A stretch of 64,000 nt of DNA. Source: Hemerocallis citrina (taxonomy: Eukaryota; Streptophyta; Magnoliopsida; Asparagales; Asphodelaceae). A program made the position numbers and the translations under genes. Positions 35,924 through 48,170 of this stretch are shown in pieces. The stretch lies in assembly GCA_017893485.1 (NCBI GenBank), contig CM030360.1, forward strand, positions 8,606,597 to 8,670,596, read 5' to 3'. How positions within the stretch are numbered: the first letter of the stretch is position 1; every line of letters begins with the position of its first letter. The notes beneath the pieces are model-generated. The model had not been told where the DNA came from. It worked only from the letters and a program-made list of their open reading frames with translations, and made no database searches.

Positions 35924-36221
35924 GCTCTGATACCAACTCTGTAGCGCTCCGCATTTCCAATAAATAAAGTTAGAAATACGTGGCACAAATTCCAGAATCA
36001 ACTTCAATTGTAATCATAAACAAAGCAACCAAATACAGGGGAAATCAAAGTTTTTTATTACATCAACTCTTTTACAAAGCACAGCGGAATTTAAACACTT
36101 TACATTACAATTTTCTCTTTACAAGTAGTCCTTTTACAAGATATGCATAAACATTTACTAATCTACCACATGCTCCCAACTCCATGCTAATGGTACATAT
36201 CTATAAAACATGAGGCTAGAG
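35924..36221 (-). repeat. End of a chromovirus 5' LTR with primer binding site, interrupted by Tat-2
   Basis: Minus strand: LTR end GGAAATGCGGAGCGCTACA (LTR from 36221 down to 35940), four bases, then the primer site TGGTATCAGAGC (35935-35924). A second identical primer-site sequence is at 35714-35703. The LTR is cut at 36221/36222 by the Tat-2 LTR and its other part is outside the window. Confidence 0.65.
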
Positions 36222-36787
36222 TGATATGGCTAAAAATAGGGTTAAATCGGAACCATCCAAATTGGGCACGAATCTTAAAGCTCGAGGGTAAAATGGTAAT
36301 TTCACCTACAAACGGGTCTGAAATGGGTACTGGGTCTTTTCTCCAAAGGCACAACAGCCCACGAACGGATCCATCTCAACTAGGTGCAGATTCCAACCCG
36401 CAAGAAACCCGGTCCAGCTGGATAGAATTAGGATTTATGATTATACTTAATCAACGGCCCTGATTCCTCCTATCCATTCACTGGGAAGTAGGGATTTTAT
36501 CTTATCCTGAAACTGGTCCCTACGGCGGCTATAAATACCCCCCATCCCCCAATGTTAACAGGTAATCAATCTTTTGCCAATCAAAGCTCATTTATAATCT
36601 TCCTGATTACTGACTTGAGCGTCGGATGATGCGTCGCCGGGATCAACCCCGGTGTTTCGCACTTTTTGCAAGTCAACGGCAAGAGATTACGGTCAAACTC
36701 GGCGAAAAGGTTTCAGGTTTGACTATTCAACATCCCAAGAATCCACAAATCTATCTATTTGCCCCCACACCGATTTCAGCAGTAACA
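36222..36787 (+). repeat. 5' LTR of Tat-2 (566 bp)
   Basis: TGATATGGCTAAAAATAGGG ... TTCAGCAGTAACA. It has a TATA box GCTATAAATACC at about 36529 and a GGATCAACCCCGGTGTTTCG segment shared with the Tat-1 LTR. Confidence 0.92.
36529..36540 (+). promoter_or_regulatory. TATA box of the Tat-2 LTR
   Basis: GCTATAAATACC is near-consensus and conserved in position in the Tat-1 LTR (minus strand, ACTATAAATAATC). Confidence 0.65.
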
Positions 36788-36790
36788 GAT

Positions 36791-36805
36791 TGGCGCCGTC
36801 TATGG
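36791..36805 (+). other. Primer binding site of Tat-2
   Basis: TGGCGCCGTCTATGG starts three bases after the LTR end, the usual form for Tat elements. Confidence 0.85.
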
Positions 36806-36858
36806 AAAACCACGAATAGCAATCCTTCCTCTTCCAATCGGTCAGATCGTTTCCTGCC

Positions 36859-38773
36859 ATGCCTCCAAGGAAGGCAAGATCCAGAGGGTCCAACCGTGGG
36901 CCCAATCCCATTGATCCCCAACAGAAACAGGAGGTCCCTCCCCAAAATGTCCAGCAGCAGGGGCAACTCCCACCTCAACCTGATCCCCCACTGCAGTAGG
37001 AGCAGCCTCCTCTTCAAACCCAACGAGCTCAGCCTGGGCCCCAGAATGTCGGTGCAGGGAACTCCCGTCCCAACCCTCAGAAGCAACCTCTTCACCGTGA
37101 CCACGTCTCCGTGCACAACCCTTCTACCGATTCAATGGCATCTCACAACCCCCGACCTTCCGAAGGCCTCCCCAATATCCTCATAAACCTGCAGAAAGAA
37201 GAGAACCTTCACCACCGTTTGGATGAAAGGCGGGCCCGTGAGGGAGCCTCCCGCCCGGAACGTCCAAATGAGCGATCTCCTCATCGCCGCGACCACAAGA
37301 GGTCCCCTCCTCACAGGAGGCGGAGAGAGTCCCCTGAGTACCATCGAAGAAGGCATCACTCTCCCGCTGGTTGGCAGCCCCCGAAGGACGATAACGTGCC
37401 TATTACCTGAGCCGAATTCCAACAATTCCAAGCCAAAATCTTGCAAGCCCTCAACCTCCGACCAGACGATCAAAGGGTCCCCAGTCCTCCTCCGGTCCAA
37501 AGTCCTCGCCATCGATCCCTAACTCCTCCTCAAGCTCCGAGCTACCGCCATCATATCCCTAGTCCTCGCCATTCTCTGAGCTATCGTCGCCATAGCCCCC
37601 GCTCCCCTTCGTACGAAGACGAGTCCAGAGACTCACTTGGCTACCATCAAAGGGATGATACTGTCTATCGCCGTCTCCACAAGATGGAGAGGTGCCTCGG
37701 CCAACTGGACAGAGAAGAGGAGCTAAGAGAGAGGACCTTCTGCCCAAGCCGACCTCCGTTCTCCTGAACTATCATGGAGGCTCCTGTTCCAGCAAACTTC
37801 AAGCCCCCCATAGTTCCAGACCTATACGGGGGAGTCCGACCCTGTGGATCACATCAAAAGTTTCAAAACTCTCATGATGATCCACCAGGCTTTCGATGCT
37901 CTACTATGCAAGACCTTCCCAGCTACTCTCAAAGGCCCGGCTCGGGAATGGTACTCTTGCCTCGCCCCATCCTCCATCTTCTCTTTTGAACAATTTGAGA
38001 CCCTCTTCATCACTCACTTCGTAAGTAGCCGCCGCGCCGAGAAGACTAGTATTTCACTACTCTATCTCAGTCAGAAGAAGGGCGAGAAGCTGAGAGATTA
38101 TGTGAAGCGGTTTATCGCAAAATCTAGGTCTATTGCCTCCCTCGACCAATCGGTTGCTGCAACAGCCTTCCAGTCAAATGTCCTCAACTCAAGCCTTCGG
38201 TCCTCCCTAGCCAAAAAGCCCTCGTAAAACTTCTCCGACCTTCTTCTTAGAAGAGAGAAGTATATCCGGGCTGAGGAAGCTGAACATTGCCCCACCTTTG
38301 AGGGGTCTTCCTCCGGAACCAACAGAAAGGCAGCCGAAGAAGAGGGAGCTAAGAAGCTCCAGAAGGACAACGGGGGCCAGCACCGCCCACCTCCCAGATT
38401 CGAGAAGTTTACCCCTCTTAATGCCAACATTTCCACTATTCTCATGGAGGTCGAGAAGGAAGGAATACTGCCGTCAGGCCCGAAGATGAATACCCCCGGC
38501 AAGAAGAGGGACAAAGAGAAGTGGTGCCGATATCATCGAGACCACGGCCACGACACCAATGACTATCGGGCACTGAAGAATGAAATTGAAGCCCTTATCC
38601 AGAGAGGGCAGCTGTCCAAGTTTGTGAGAAAGGACCGAAACGATCTTCTTCCTCCCCTAGAGGGCCTAACAAACGTCCCGAGAGGCGCAACGAGACTCCC
38701 GAATTTGAAGAAGAGCTCATCTTGCACCTCATCCACGGAGGCCCTATGGGAGGAACTTCCAACTCTTCTCTAA
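36859..38773 (+). pseudogene. Tat-2 gag
   Basis: Starts MPPRKARSRGSNRG. A Pro/Gln-rich N-terminus is ended by an in-frame TAG near 37000, then an Arg/Ser/Pro-rich segment. The capsid-like core is at 37844-38227 (FKTLMMIHQAFDALLCKTFP, LKGPAREWYSCLAPSSIFSF, LRDYVKRFIAKSRSI), with a stop at 38225. The nucleocapsid-like motif CRYHRDHGHDTNDYRALKNE has tyrosine where Tat-1 has the last cysteine, so its CCHC motif is incomplete. Several frame changes break it. Confidence 0.88.
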
Positions 38774-39627
38774 AGGCTTTCATCAGGGAGGTCAACTCGG
38801 TGCACGACATTCCCCCTCCTAAATGCCTCAGAGTCTCGGTTACCTTTTCGGATGAAGATCTAGAGGGTGTGCGAACCCCCCATTGTGACGCACTAGTAAC
38901 CAACCTCCATATGGAGAACTTTAAAGTTGAGAGGATTCTGGTGGACAATGGTAGCTCTGTCAACATCCTCTTCCTGGCGGCCTTCTGAGGACTCAAGTTA
39001 TCGCGGGACAGGCTCAAGCCCACCGACTACATGATCCATGGGTTCACGGGAGTGCCAGTGACTATCGAAGGGGTGATCACCCTCGACGTAACCGCTGGAA
39101 AAACCCCTACTACCCGAACGGAGCCAATGGTTTTCATGGTCATCGATATTCCAGCTGCTTACAATGTGATTCTAGGCCGACCTGGCCTAGCTGCTCTAGA
39201 GGCCGTCCCGTCGGCTTATCATCTTAAAATGAAGTTCCCTAGCAAGGCAGGCGTAGGGGAAGTAAGGGGTAGTCAAGAGATGGCCCGCAAGTGTTACATG
39301 ACCTCCACCAGGGGACCTGTCCTCTCCCTCGAGACTCTTGAGATTCTCCAAGGGAACGCCCAGCCTATGTCCAAACCGGTAGACGAGCTAGAGGAAGTGC
39401 TCTTTTCCGAGCAAGATCCGAACCACAAGTTCTTTATCAGCATGATCCTCCCCTCTGCCCTCTGTTCTGACATAGTCCAATGCATCGGCAAGAACCATGA
39501 CCTCTTCGCCTGGTCGGCTGCCGATATGCCAGGAATTTCTGAGGAGCTCCTCGTCCACCACCTAAGTATTGCTCCGGGGTCCAAACCGGTCCAGCAGAAG
39601 AGGTGCAAATTTGCCCCCGAACGCTAG
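38774..39627 (+). pseudogene. Tat-2 protease and linker to reverse transcriptase
   Basis: Protease-like motif RILVDNGSSVNILF near 38930-38975, a TGA at 38986, then VPVTIEGVITLDVTAGKTPT, YNVILGRPGLAALEAVPSAYH and a linker ending HDLFAWSAADMPGISEELLV. A TAG at 39625-39627 stands where Tat-1 encodes glutamine. Confidence 0.88.
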
Positions 39628-40129
39628 CAAGCCATACAGAAAGAAGTGGACAAGCTCCTCAAAGCCCGGTTCATACAAGAAGTCAACTATCCCGAATGGC
39701 TCTCTAATGCTGTTATGGTTAAGAAGGCCAACGAAAGTTGGAGAATTTGCATCGACTTCACGGACCTGAACAAAGCATGCCCTAAGGATCTTTTCCCTCT
39801 CCCCAGCATCGACACCTTGATCGACGCTACTTCGGGCCATGAGCTACTGAGCTTCATGGATGCCTTCTCCAGATATAACCAAATCAGAATGTTCCCCCCG
39901 GATATCCCGAAGACCTCCTTCGTCACCGATCAAGGACTCTATTGCTACAGGGTAATGCCCTTTGGGCTGAAAAATGCCGGTGCAACCTACCAGCGCCTCG
40001 TCAATAAGGTCTTCCAAAATCAAATCGGCCGAAACAGGGAAGTGTATGTTGATGATATGCTAGTCAAAAGCATCCATGGGACCGACCATGTTGCCGATCT
40101 ACAAGAAGCATTCAATGTGTTGAGGATTA
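39628..40129 (+). pseudogene. Tat-2 reverse transcriptase, N-terminal part
   Basis: Continuous frame with ARFIQEVNYPEWLSNAVMVK, WRICIDFTDLNKACPKD, LLSFMDAFSRYNQIRMFPPD, YCYRVMPFGLKNAGATYQRL and the intact active site YVDDMLVKS. It ends at the solo LTR after EAFNVLRI. The frame resumes without loss at 43648. Confidence 0.93.
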
Positions 40130-43100
40130 TGTCACGCCCCGCTTCCCAAAAATACGGAATGCGAGCACGTAACAAAAGCCCAGCGAATGATTATTATCAT
40201 CCTTAAGCTGTTTCAAGAAATCTTTACAACATGTCACAGTAAAATCAGAGTCGGAAGCCAGAAAAATCAACCACATGCACATATGAACCAAATACCAACA
40301 AGAATACTTGAAATAAAATTTATTAATCTCAAATAATCATGATCTGAAAATACGCGAATATTCCTGGGTCATATTGCCCAAATACAAGAATACAAGTAAC
40401 AGATACAATATTCAAAATGAGCAACAGGAAATAAATATAGATAGCAAAGCTTCAGCCAACTAGAACTTTATCTCACCAATACCTTCAGGAATCCTGTCCT
40501 CCAAAATCTACAATCATCGAATGCAGGAAAAAGGAAAAGAAGAAAACACAGTACCCGTCAATGACAAGTCCGGGTCACAAATAGAATAGGATACAAGCAC
40601 ATGGACACTATCTAACAACAGGCCATAATGCCACAATAGTAATATCTAGCATGGCATCTTAACAGTACAGTAGTTTTATGTCTAAGGCAGTGTCATAAGG
40701 TATCTAACAGTCTCTAGTAACAGTGTCTCAGTATCTCAGTAAATCAGGATAATAGTATATCAGTTCCAGGTTAACAGTATGTCAGTATCAGTGTAACAGT
40801 TCCAGTCTCACAGTGTCAGTCTAACAGTATCAGTCTCAGTCTAACAGTAACAGTCTCAGTCTAACAGTAACAGTTTTATGTTCTTATAGTTTTGTGTGTA
40901 TTACTAGCTAGGTAGCACGCCATGCATCCCAGTTTTTACTACATGGTTGCTACAACAAAACAGTTTCGCTTTAGATTTCGTAGGGGATATTATAGGGCAG
41001 TGTACATAGGTACAGGAAACAGTAACAGTAACAGTTCGAACCTAGTGGTCCACCTCCGAGTACACCTTCCTATAGGGAAGTGTGCAGTCAGGTAATCAGT
41101 AACAGTAACAGTTCGAACCTAGTGGTCCGCCTCCGAGTACATCTTCCTATAGGGAAGCATGTAGTCAGGTAATCAGTAACAGAACAGTTCGAACCCATTG
41201 GTCCGCTTCCAAGTACACATTTCTATGCTTTCCCTTTACTAGATCTGTCCCATAAACCCCGGCTTGATTACTTTATTATTAATATCATCCACAGGCATGA
41301 GAGTGTGCTAAATAATGTCAACTAACAGGTCATAATCAGGTTTAGTCTCAGGAAATTAGATCAGCAAGTATAGGTGCAAAACATTCACAATACGAGCAAA
41401 ATGGTATATGTTTATAAACAGGACAGCAAGACCAGTCTGTACAAAAACAGTGATCCAAAGATCTACAGGCATGCAAATCATAATCCGTCAAAGCATCTGG
41501 AAACTAGACTTCCACATTCTTCTAACGGTTATAATAAATCTATATGCTACTTAACAACATCTCGACTCAAAACACAATTCAACACAGTTTTCATGTACAG
41601 CCAGAAAACAGGAGAATAACTTAAACCACATGAAAACAGCATACAAAGTCATTAATTAAATCCACGAAAATTCTGGGGTAATCCCCTATATGTATAGTCT
41701 CAAAATATAGATTTTCATATTTTTCCAGAAAGTATAGATATGTTTTCAAAAATAGAAAATAACACATAACACAGTTTTGATGGATCTGGAATTCTTCAAC
41801 ACCGCTGTACAAAATCATGCATATCTTGCAAACAGCGCATCAAAATCCACTTCCGCCAAAACAGGGTGAAAGTATACACAATTACCCAACTTTCATATCT
41901 CACATGAAATATTCATACAGTAATTAGAAATAAGGTGAACACGGCATTCAACATACAATCACACGCAGTTTACAGCAAAAGCGATCTATAGAAAAGGATG
42001 TAAGGCATCGCTCAAAACTCATCTTTAAATTACTACAAAAATCAGGGAACTACCTAACATCATGGTGAAACACTGGACAAAGTCTTGTGGCATGAAATTA
42101 TGTCTAACCTGGATCTTGAAAATAAATTGGTGATAAAATCTACCACAAAATGAATCTGGGAACTACCGACATACAGTTACTAAAATATTCATAACTAACT
42201 CATACGAATTCCAAACGAGGTGAAACCAGTGGGATTAGAAATTAGATTCAATTCTCTACAAATTATTCAGAAATAGCCATGTTGAGATTCGGACTCTAAT
42301 CTAGGTAAAAACAACAATCAATCCAATTCAATCCAAATTTCCAGATTTCTCAACCAAACTTCAAAACGTCATAACTTCCTCAAAAATCATCAAAACTCTT
42401 CCAAATTCAAAACGCTGTCTACCCATTGTCTAAATGTCATAATGGAGGGTATTTAACATGTCAAAATCTAGTATTCCTCATATGGGTGTTCAAACATACA
42501 TCGGGTATACAATATGTCACATACGCGATAAAAATCGCGTTTGGATGAATCCTAAGGCATAAACCTATCAAACTTCATGACCTAAGTCGTCTATGGCCTG
42601 TTTTGAACGATAGAAACGAAATCCACAAATAAAAACATGATCTTGGTCCGTCTCTAGTCTCAACCTATCCTATGTGTGAACTTTCTACTTGTATCAACCT
42701 AAGAAATTTAAGTACAAGTTACTTGCCTTGTTGATGATGAACACGATGCTACGAAGCCTAGCAATGAAAACCCATGAACAAAAGTCCTTCCACGCGCGAT
42801 TTCAAGCGAACCCACGAACCGAATCTTGCCTACGATCGTCTTCTTGAAGCACGAACTCAAACGGACACTACCCACAACTCCAAATCAGCGAAGAGATTAA
42901 GGAGGGGCTGTTTTGAGATGGATGGGTGTTGCCTTGGGTGCTGGTCGGCCACAAAAAGGAGAGGAGAGACGAGGTTTCGAGTATATGGAGTTGTATAAAA
43001 TAGTGGAGAGGGGAGATATGGGTGGTCGGCTATGCAAGAAGAAAGCAAGGGGAGGTCGGCCTAGGGTTGAAGAAGGCAGGCCGGGATTGATTTGGAGGAA

Positions 43101-43647
43101 GAGGTAGCCGGCACACAATAGGAGAGGAAAGAAATGGATTAGGGTTAGGGATTAATTAGTATTAGGGGTATATATATGGGATCGAATGCGGGTTAATGGG
43201 TAGTGGATATTAATAGGAAACAATGGGTATACAATTGGGTAATGGATATTGGGTAGGTTTCAAATGGGGATACAAAACACAATGGATCCTATAGCTCCTA
43301 AAAATCTCCTTAAGGGCCAAAAATCTCAAATTGGTCAAAACTCTCCTAAAAATCCACCATGACCCTAAAATAACATTTATACATGAACGAGATCAAGAAA
43401 TTGAGAAAAAGAGCTCAAAATGTCGAGAAACGGCCAAACGGCGCACAACAGCAAAAAGGAAGTCAAAAATGCATGAAAAATAATATAAAATGAAAATAAT
43501 CCAATAAGAAAATTAATACAATAATTTATAAATATAATTTATGAAATAATCTAATTTTAACAATAGATACAAAATAAAAATAATTTGCAAAAATTTTTAA
43601 ATACAGAAAATACCGAAAAATATCTTTTTGGAAAAACAGGGGTTACA
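40130..43647 (-). mobile_element. Solo LTR of a chromovirus-type element (3.5 kb)
   Basis: Ends TGTCACGCCCCGC and GGGGTTACA match the LTR at 13612-17329. There is no internal region. A perfect 5-bp duplication GATTA flanks it (40125-40129, 43648-43652). Solo LTRs arise when the two LTRs of one element recombine. Inside are an array of short AACAGTCTCAGTCT-type repeats (about 40660-41060) and two copies of a segment with CAGTTCGAACCTAGTGGTCC (about 41030 and 41110). Confidence 0.93.
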
Positions 43648-43894
43648 GATTATGAGACTAAACCCGAACAAGTGTGCATTCAGAATCTCGTCGGGTAAGT
43701 TCCTAGGCTTCATGGTTAGTCAAAGGGGGATCGAAGCCTACCCCGAGAAGATCAAAGCCATACTGGACATGGCTCCTCCTGCAAGTGTGAAAGAGGTTCA
43801 GAAGCTCACAGGTCGCATCGCGGCTATAGGGCGCTTCCTGTCTAAGTCAGGAAAGAAGTGTCTTCTTTTCTTCAAAGCCCTTAGGGGGGCTTAG
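43648..43894 (+). pseudogene. Tat-2 reverse transcriptase, C-terminal part
   Basis: Resumes with [39 protein letters not shown] and ends at TAG 43892-43894. After removal of the solo LTR and one duplication copy it is in frame with the part ending at 40129. Confidence 0.92.
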
Positions 43895-46139
43895 GGCTTT
43901 GAGTGGGGCCAACAGCAGCAGGAATCGTTCGACCAACTGAAAGCCTATCTGGTCAACCCCCCACTCATCAGTAAGCCTATTCCCGGGGAAACACTCTACC
44001 TCTACCTCGCTGCCTCCGAGAAAACCCTCAGTGATACCCTAGTGAGGGAAGAAGACCAGGCTCAGAAACCTATCTATTATGTGAGCAAGGTTTTCAGAGA
44101 TGTCGAGCTCCGCTATCCAAGATTGGAGAAGATAGCATATGCCTTGGTTATGGCAGTCAGGAAGATCTGCCCTTATTTTCAATCCCACTCAGTGGTCGTT
44201 CTTACTGACCAGTCGCTTAAGCAAGTCCTACACAAACCCGAGACCTCCAGGCGTCTGATGAAGTGGTCGATCGAGCTGAGTCAACATGACATATCTTACC
44301 AGCCTCGAACCGCAATCAAGACTCAAGCCTTAGCTGAATTTATTATAGAGAGCACCATCCCGGAGGTTAGTCAAGCAGCAAATGGGCTTCCCATCTGGAC
44401 AGTTTATGTAGACGGGGGTCTTCTTGCACCGAAGGGAGCAGAGCCAGGGTCATTCTGGCAGGCTCAGATAACTTCGTTCTCCAATACTCCCTCCACATCA
44501 ACTTTAAGGCCTCCAACAACGAAGCTGAGTATGAAGCCCTTATAGCCATCCTGGGTATGGCTCGCAAGGCAGGAGCACAACGTATCCGAATATTCAGTGA
44601 CTCGCAGCTGGTCGTGAATCAGGTCTTAGGAGAGTACGAGGCACGAGACGACCGAATGGCTAAGTACCTAGCCAAGGTTCAAAGTTTCATGGCTTCATTC
44701 GCAGAGGCACAAATTCAGCGGATCCCTAGAGAAGAAAACTCCCAAGCAGATGCCTTCTCCAAATTGGCCTCCTCCTCCCTTCAAGATCTCGAGCAGCCAT
44801 ACTAATCGAAGTACTCCTAAGACCAAGCATAGAAGAAGCCCCCGACTCGAAGGAGTCGTTGCCCGTCCAACTCCCGGACAACTGGATGAAGCCTCTGATA
44901 GAGTTCCTCAGGGATGGGATCCTTCCCGAAGATCCTAAAGAAGTCCGTCGAATCCGAACAAGAGCAGAGCGGTACACCCTTATTGAAGGAGTCTTGTACA
45001 AACGCTCATATACCCAAAGTAGAAGGTAAGCCCTACTTGAGATGCCTCTCCCCGGAAGAAGCCTCTTATGCCTTGCAAGAAATTCACGAAGGTATAGGCG
45101 GAGCCCATTCAGGGTCAAGGTCCCTTGCCAGGAAAGTTTTGAACTATGGGTATTTGTGGCCTAACCTACTTCGAGATGCCGAGCAACATGTCCGGCAATG
45201 CAGCCCTTGTCAGCAGTTCTCTAACATTCGCTGCCTACCCCAAGCACAACTCACATATCTCTCGAGTCCAATTCCCTTTGCAATGTGGGGGATGGACTTG
45301 CTAAGTCCGTTCCCACCAGCTCCAGGCCAACTCAAGTTCCTAGTCGTTGCAATAGACTATTTCTCTAAGTGGATCGAGGCCAAACCGTTGGCTACTATTA
45401 CTGAGAACAAAGTGCTACAGTTCTTCTGGAAAAACGTCATCTGTAGGTTCGGCGTACCTCGAGTCCTGATAACGGATAATGGAACACAGTTCACGGGGGC
45501 AGCATTTCGATCTTTATGCGAAGACCTCGCCATTCAGCAACGCTTCTCCTCCGTCTCCCATCCTCAGTCTAATGGGCAAGTAGAGAAGGCCAACAGGCAG
45601 ATCCTCTCCGGCATCAAGAAGAGGCTAGATAAGTCGGCCAAAGGCTTATGGGCGGAACAACTTCCTAACGTATTGTGGAGCCACCGCACTACGAAGCGGA
45701 CCCCCATAAGAGAGTCGCCCTTCAACCTCACCTATAGGTCTAGGCTGTAATCCCCTTAGAAGTTGGCCTGCCATCTCCTCGCCTTATTGCCTACGATGAA
45801 GAGCAGAACGACAGAGAGCTTCGGGCGAATTTGGACCAGATTGATGAGCTCCGTGAAAGAGCTTCAATTCGCCAGCAAAGTTATTGGAGAAGAATCGAGC
45901 AGGCGTACAACAAAAGAGTCCGTCCCACATATCTGAAGGAGGGAGACTTAGTCCTCAGAAAGCTAGCAGTCTCGTTCCCTAGACAAAAGAGTAAGCTAGT
46001 TCCGAATTGGGAAGGACCGTACAAAATTTCCAAGGTAGTCCAACCCGGAGTGTATCGTCTTGAAAATCTTGAAGGAAGAGAGATACCAAGAACTTGGAAT
46101 GCCGACCACTTACTGAAATACCAAGAGGGTGTTTGAACG
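43895..46139 (+). pseudogene. Tat-2 RNase H - second RNase H - integrase
   Basis: First RNase H: EEDQAQKPIYYVSK, LRYPRLEKIAYALVMAVRK. Second RNase H: WTVYVDGG, then a frameshift, then FSDSQLVVNQVLGEYEARDD and REENSQADAFSKL. A further frameshift lies near 45015. The integrase has the zinc region (H...H and CSPC), catalytic aspartates in MWGMDLLSPFPPAPGQ and LITDNGTQFTGAAF and glutamate in GQVEKANRQI. A TAA near 45750 breaks it. The C-terminal part (RVRPTYLKEGDLVLRK, KLVPNWEGPYKI, TWNADHLLKYQ) is complete to the stop at 46134-46136. There is no chromodomain, as expected for Tat. Confidence 0.92.
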
Positions 46140-46338
46140 CCTCTCTGAGTACTTTCAAGTGTCGAGCCATTCCTATCTTTTTACCTTTTGTACTTGCTTC
46201 TTTATTTTCCCATTGTAATAACGGCTCGCAACTTAGAAGCGGCCGATTAGCAGTTGTCAATAAAGAACTTCTTTCCCCTGATAATTCTCTTGTGATTACT
46301 TTTATCTCTCTGTTTAAGGTCTTTAATTACTCTTACTC
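46140..46338 (+). other. Region after Tat-2 pol
   Basis: T-rich untranslated sequence with AATAAAGAAC near 46259, a possible polyadenylation signal for the sense transcript. Nothing else recognised. Confidence 0.45.
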
Positions 46339-46870
46339 AAACGACGCATTCAGAGTCCAAAACTTGGCTCGATTCTGCTTCGCAAGCTCGCTCTTAAGCG
46401 AGCTAGAAGTGGTTCGCCATTTGGAATTGCTCCCACAACCGTTGAAACTCACTCAAACGACGCGTTCGGAGTCCAAAACTTGGTTCGATTCCGCTTCGCA
46501 AGCTCGCTCTTAAGCGAGCTAGAAGTGGTTTGCCATTCGGAATTGCTCCCACAACCGTTGAAACTCTCTCAAACGACGCGTTCGGAGTCCAAAACTTGGC
46601 TCAATTCCGCTTCGCAAGCTCGCTCTTAAGCGAGCTAGAAGTGGTTCGCCATTCGGAATTGCTCCCACAACCGTTGAAACTTACTCAAACAACGCGTTCG
46701 GAGTCCAAAGCTTGGCTCGATTCCGCTTCGCAAGCTCGCTCTTAAGCGAGCTAGAAGTGGTTCGCCATTCGGAATTGCTCCCACAACCGTTGGAATCTCC
46801 TCTGGCAAAGAGTGCGGAGCTTAAAGCTTGCCTCGATCCTGCTTCTACTCCTTGCTCTTAAGCAAGTTAC
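46339..46870. repeat. 116-bp tandem repeat, four units plus a diverged fifth
   Basis: AAACGACGCGTTCGGAG, or a close variant, begins units at 46339, 46455, 46571 and 46687, exactly 116 bp apart. Units are nearly identical. Each contains the perfect dyad AGCTCGCTCTTAAGCGAGCT. A diverged unit follows at about 46800-46870. The array lies at the 3' end of pol and of the antisense gene, between the two convergent transcription units of Tat-2. Confidence 0.93.
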
Positions 46871-47051
46871 AAGTAGGTACCAAACAAATAACAAGTACCA
46901 ACAAAACACGCCAACACGCAAACGCAAAGGAGTAAAACAAGCTTTCACTTCTATAAAAGTTTAACGTACAAAGGAACTCAAGTTACAAGACCAAGCTACT
47001 CTACTACGAGGGATTACAAAAACTCAAAGAGACATAATTACAACAACTAGT
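46871..47051. other. Spacer between repeat array and antisense frame
   Basis: AC-rich sequence with no domain; it is the likely 3' untranslated part of the antisense transcript. Confidence 0.5.
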
Positions 47052-47898
47052 TCAACGCTTCTTCGGGACAGGGACGTTTCGGTTCAAAGACACCCGGGGA
47101 CAGCGGCGCCTAACCTCGGAGCTCGTCTCCAGACCAACGAACTGAGACGCCTCTTCAGCACTTCTCCTGACCGTGGCCCCAACCGATGCGCCGCTCGATG
47201 AAGCAGCCACACCACTTTGAGCGTCAACCGGGCTCTGCCTAATGGCAGGCGAGCGAGTCGCAAGCTCATAAAATGAGATTCCTCTCTCGCTCTCTTCACG
47301 AGTACACGACGTACTTCTGACGTTAATCCGTTCAGGTTGAGGTTTGAGTCGAGCAACTTCCTCCTCGAGCTCGATGATTCGGGCCTTCAGAGAGTCATCC
47401 TTCACGGCTATTTTAAAGCAAGGAAGCCGAGCGGAGCCTGCGGCGCCAGAGCTATCGGCTATAATTCGACGGAGATGAGTATCTTCGATACTCTTGTCGA
47501 CCGTAATCCTCCTCAACTCGTCAACCTTCGCCTTCAACTCGTCGTGCCCGGCCATCAACTTGCCCACCGCCGCAGTTAATTCTTCTTCCTCCGCCGAAAG
47601 CTCTTCTTCTACTATCTGCAAGTGTTGGATCTCAGCTAACAGTTCACATTTCTCCACTAAGACATCAGATAGCGCATTCCGAAGCAACTCCACCTCTCCT
47701 TCGGGAGGAGCTTCTTGAGCTTGTTTCTTTAGTTGCTTCAGCTCAGAGAGACGCTTCGACAACTTTAGCTTGAGGTGCTCTCGATCCAACTCGCTCTTGA
47801 GAAAACACTCTCTACTGCAAGAGAGGGCCAACTTCGTCGCTTTCAAGTCAGCTCGGAAACGAGCAGCCTCAGCTGCAGCCTCGTTGTGCGGCGCCTCC
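47052..47898 (-). CDS. Tat-2 antisense reading frame, coiled-coil part
   Basis: An open frame whose first codons (EAPHNEAAAEAARFRADLK) directly follow a good splice acceptor (TTTTTTCAG at about 47899-47907, minus strand), so it looks like an exon and not a free-standing gene. The first ~190 residues are rich in Glu, Leu, Lys and Ala with heptad-like spacing (LVEKCELLAEIQHLQIVEEE), a probable coiled coil. The end is Arg/Ser-rich (CPRVSLNRNVPVPKKR). It could be the last exon of the antisense gene at 48171-50405: joining LPLK to EAPHN keeps the frame, but the donor there (AAG then GTGGCC) is weak. Function unknown. Confidence 0.55.
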
Positions 47899-48170
47899 TG
47901 AAAAAATATATCGACCTAAGCTCGTGCAACACAGGTAAACTTCAAAGCGAAAGTTGCTAACACTTGGCAAGTCGTCAAAAGAAGTGGTGCTCAATACTTA
48001 GTCAAATTTCAAGACAAAATTATTTTCAGAAAGATTTCAAATCAAAACAGACCCCAACACTTAGCAAGAGTTGCCAAAAACAAAAATTTTATTTATACCA
48101 AAAAAGCGGTGGCCAGTCTGCTACAAGCAATACATGAAGTACAATAAAAAAATATACAAAAGCAATAAGA

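Noticed and set aside
42774..43118. Several short frames in the solo LTR
   Set aside because: The LTR has perfect ends and target duplication; the frames are not conserved in the related LTR at 13612-17329 as far as can be judged by eye.
46335..46800. CRISPR-like array
   Set aside because: Units are 116-bp direct tandem repeats without unique spacers, in a plant retrotransposon.
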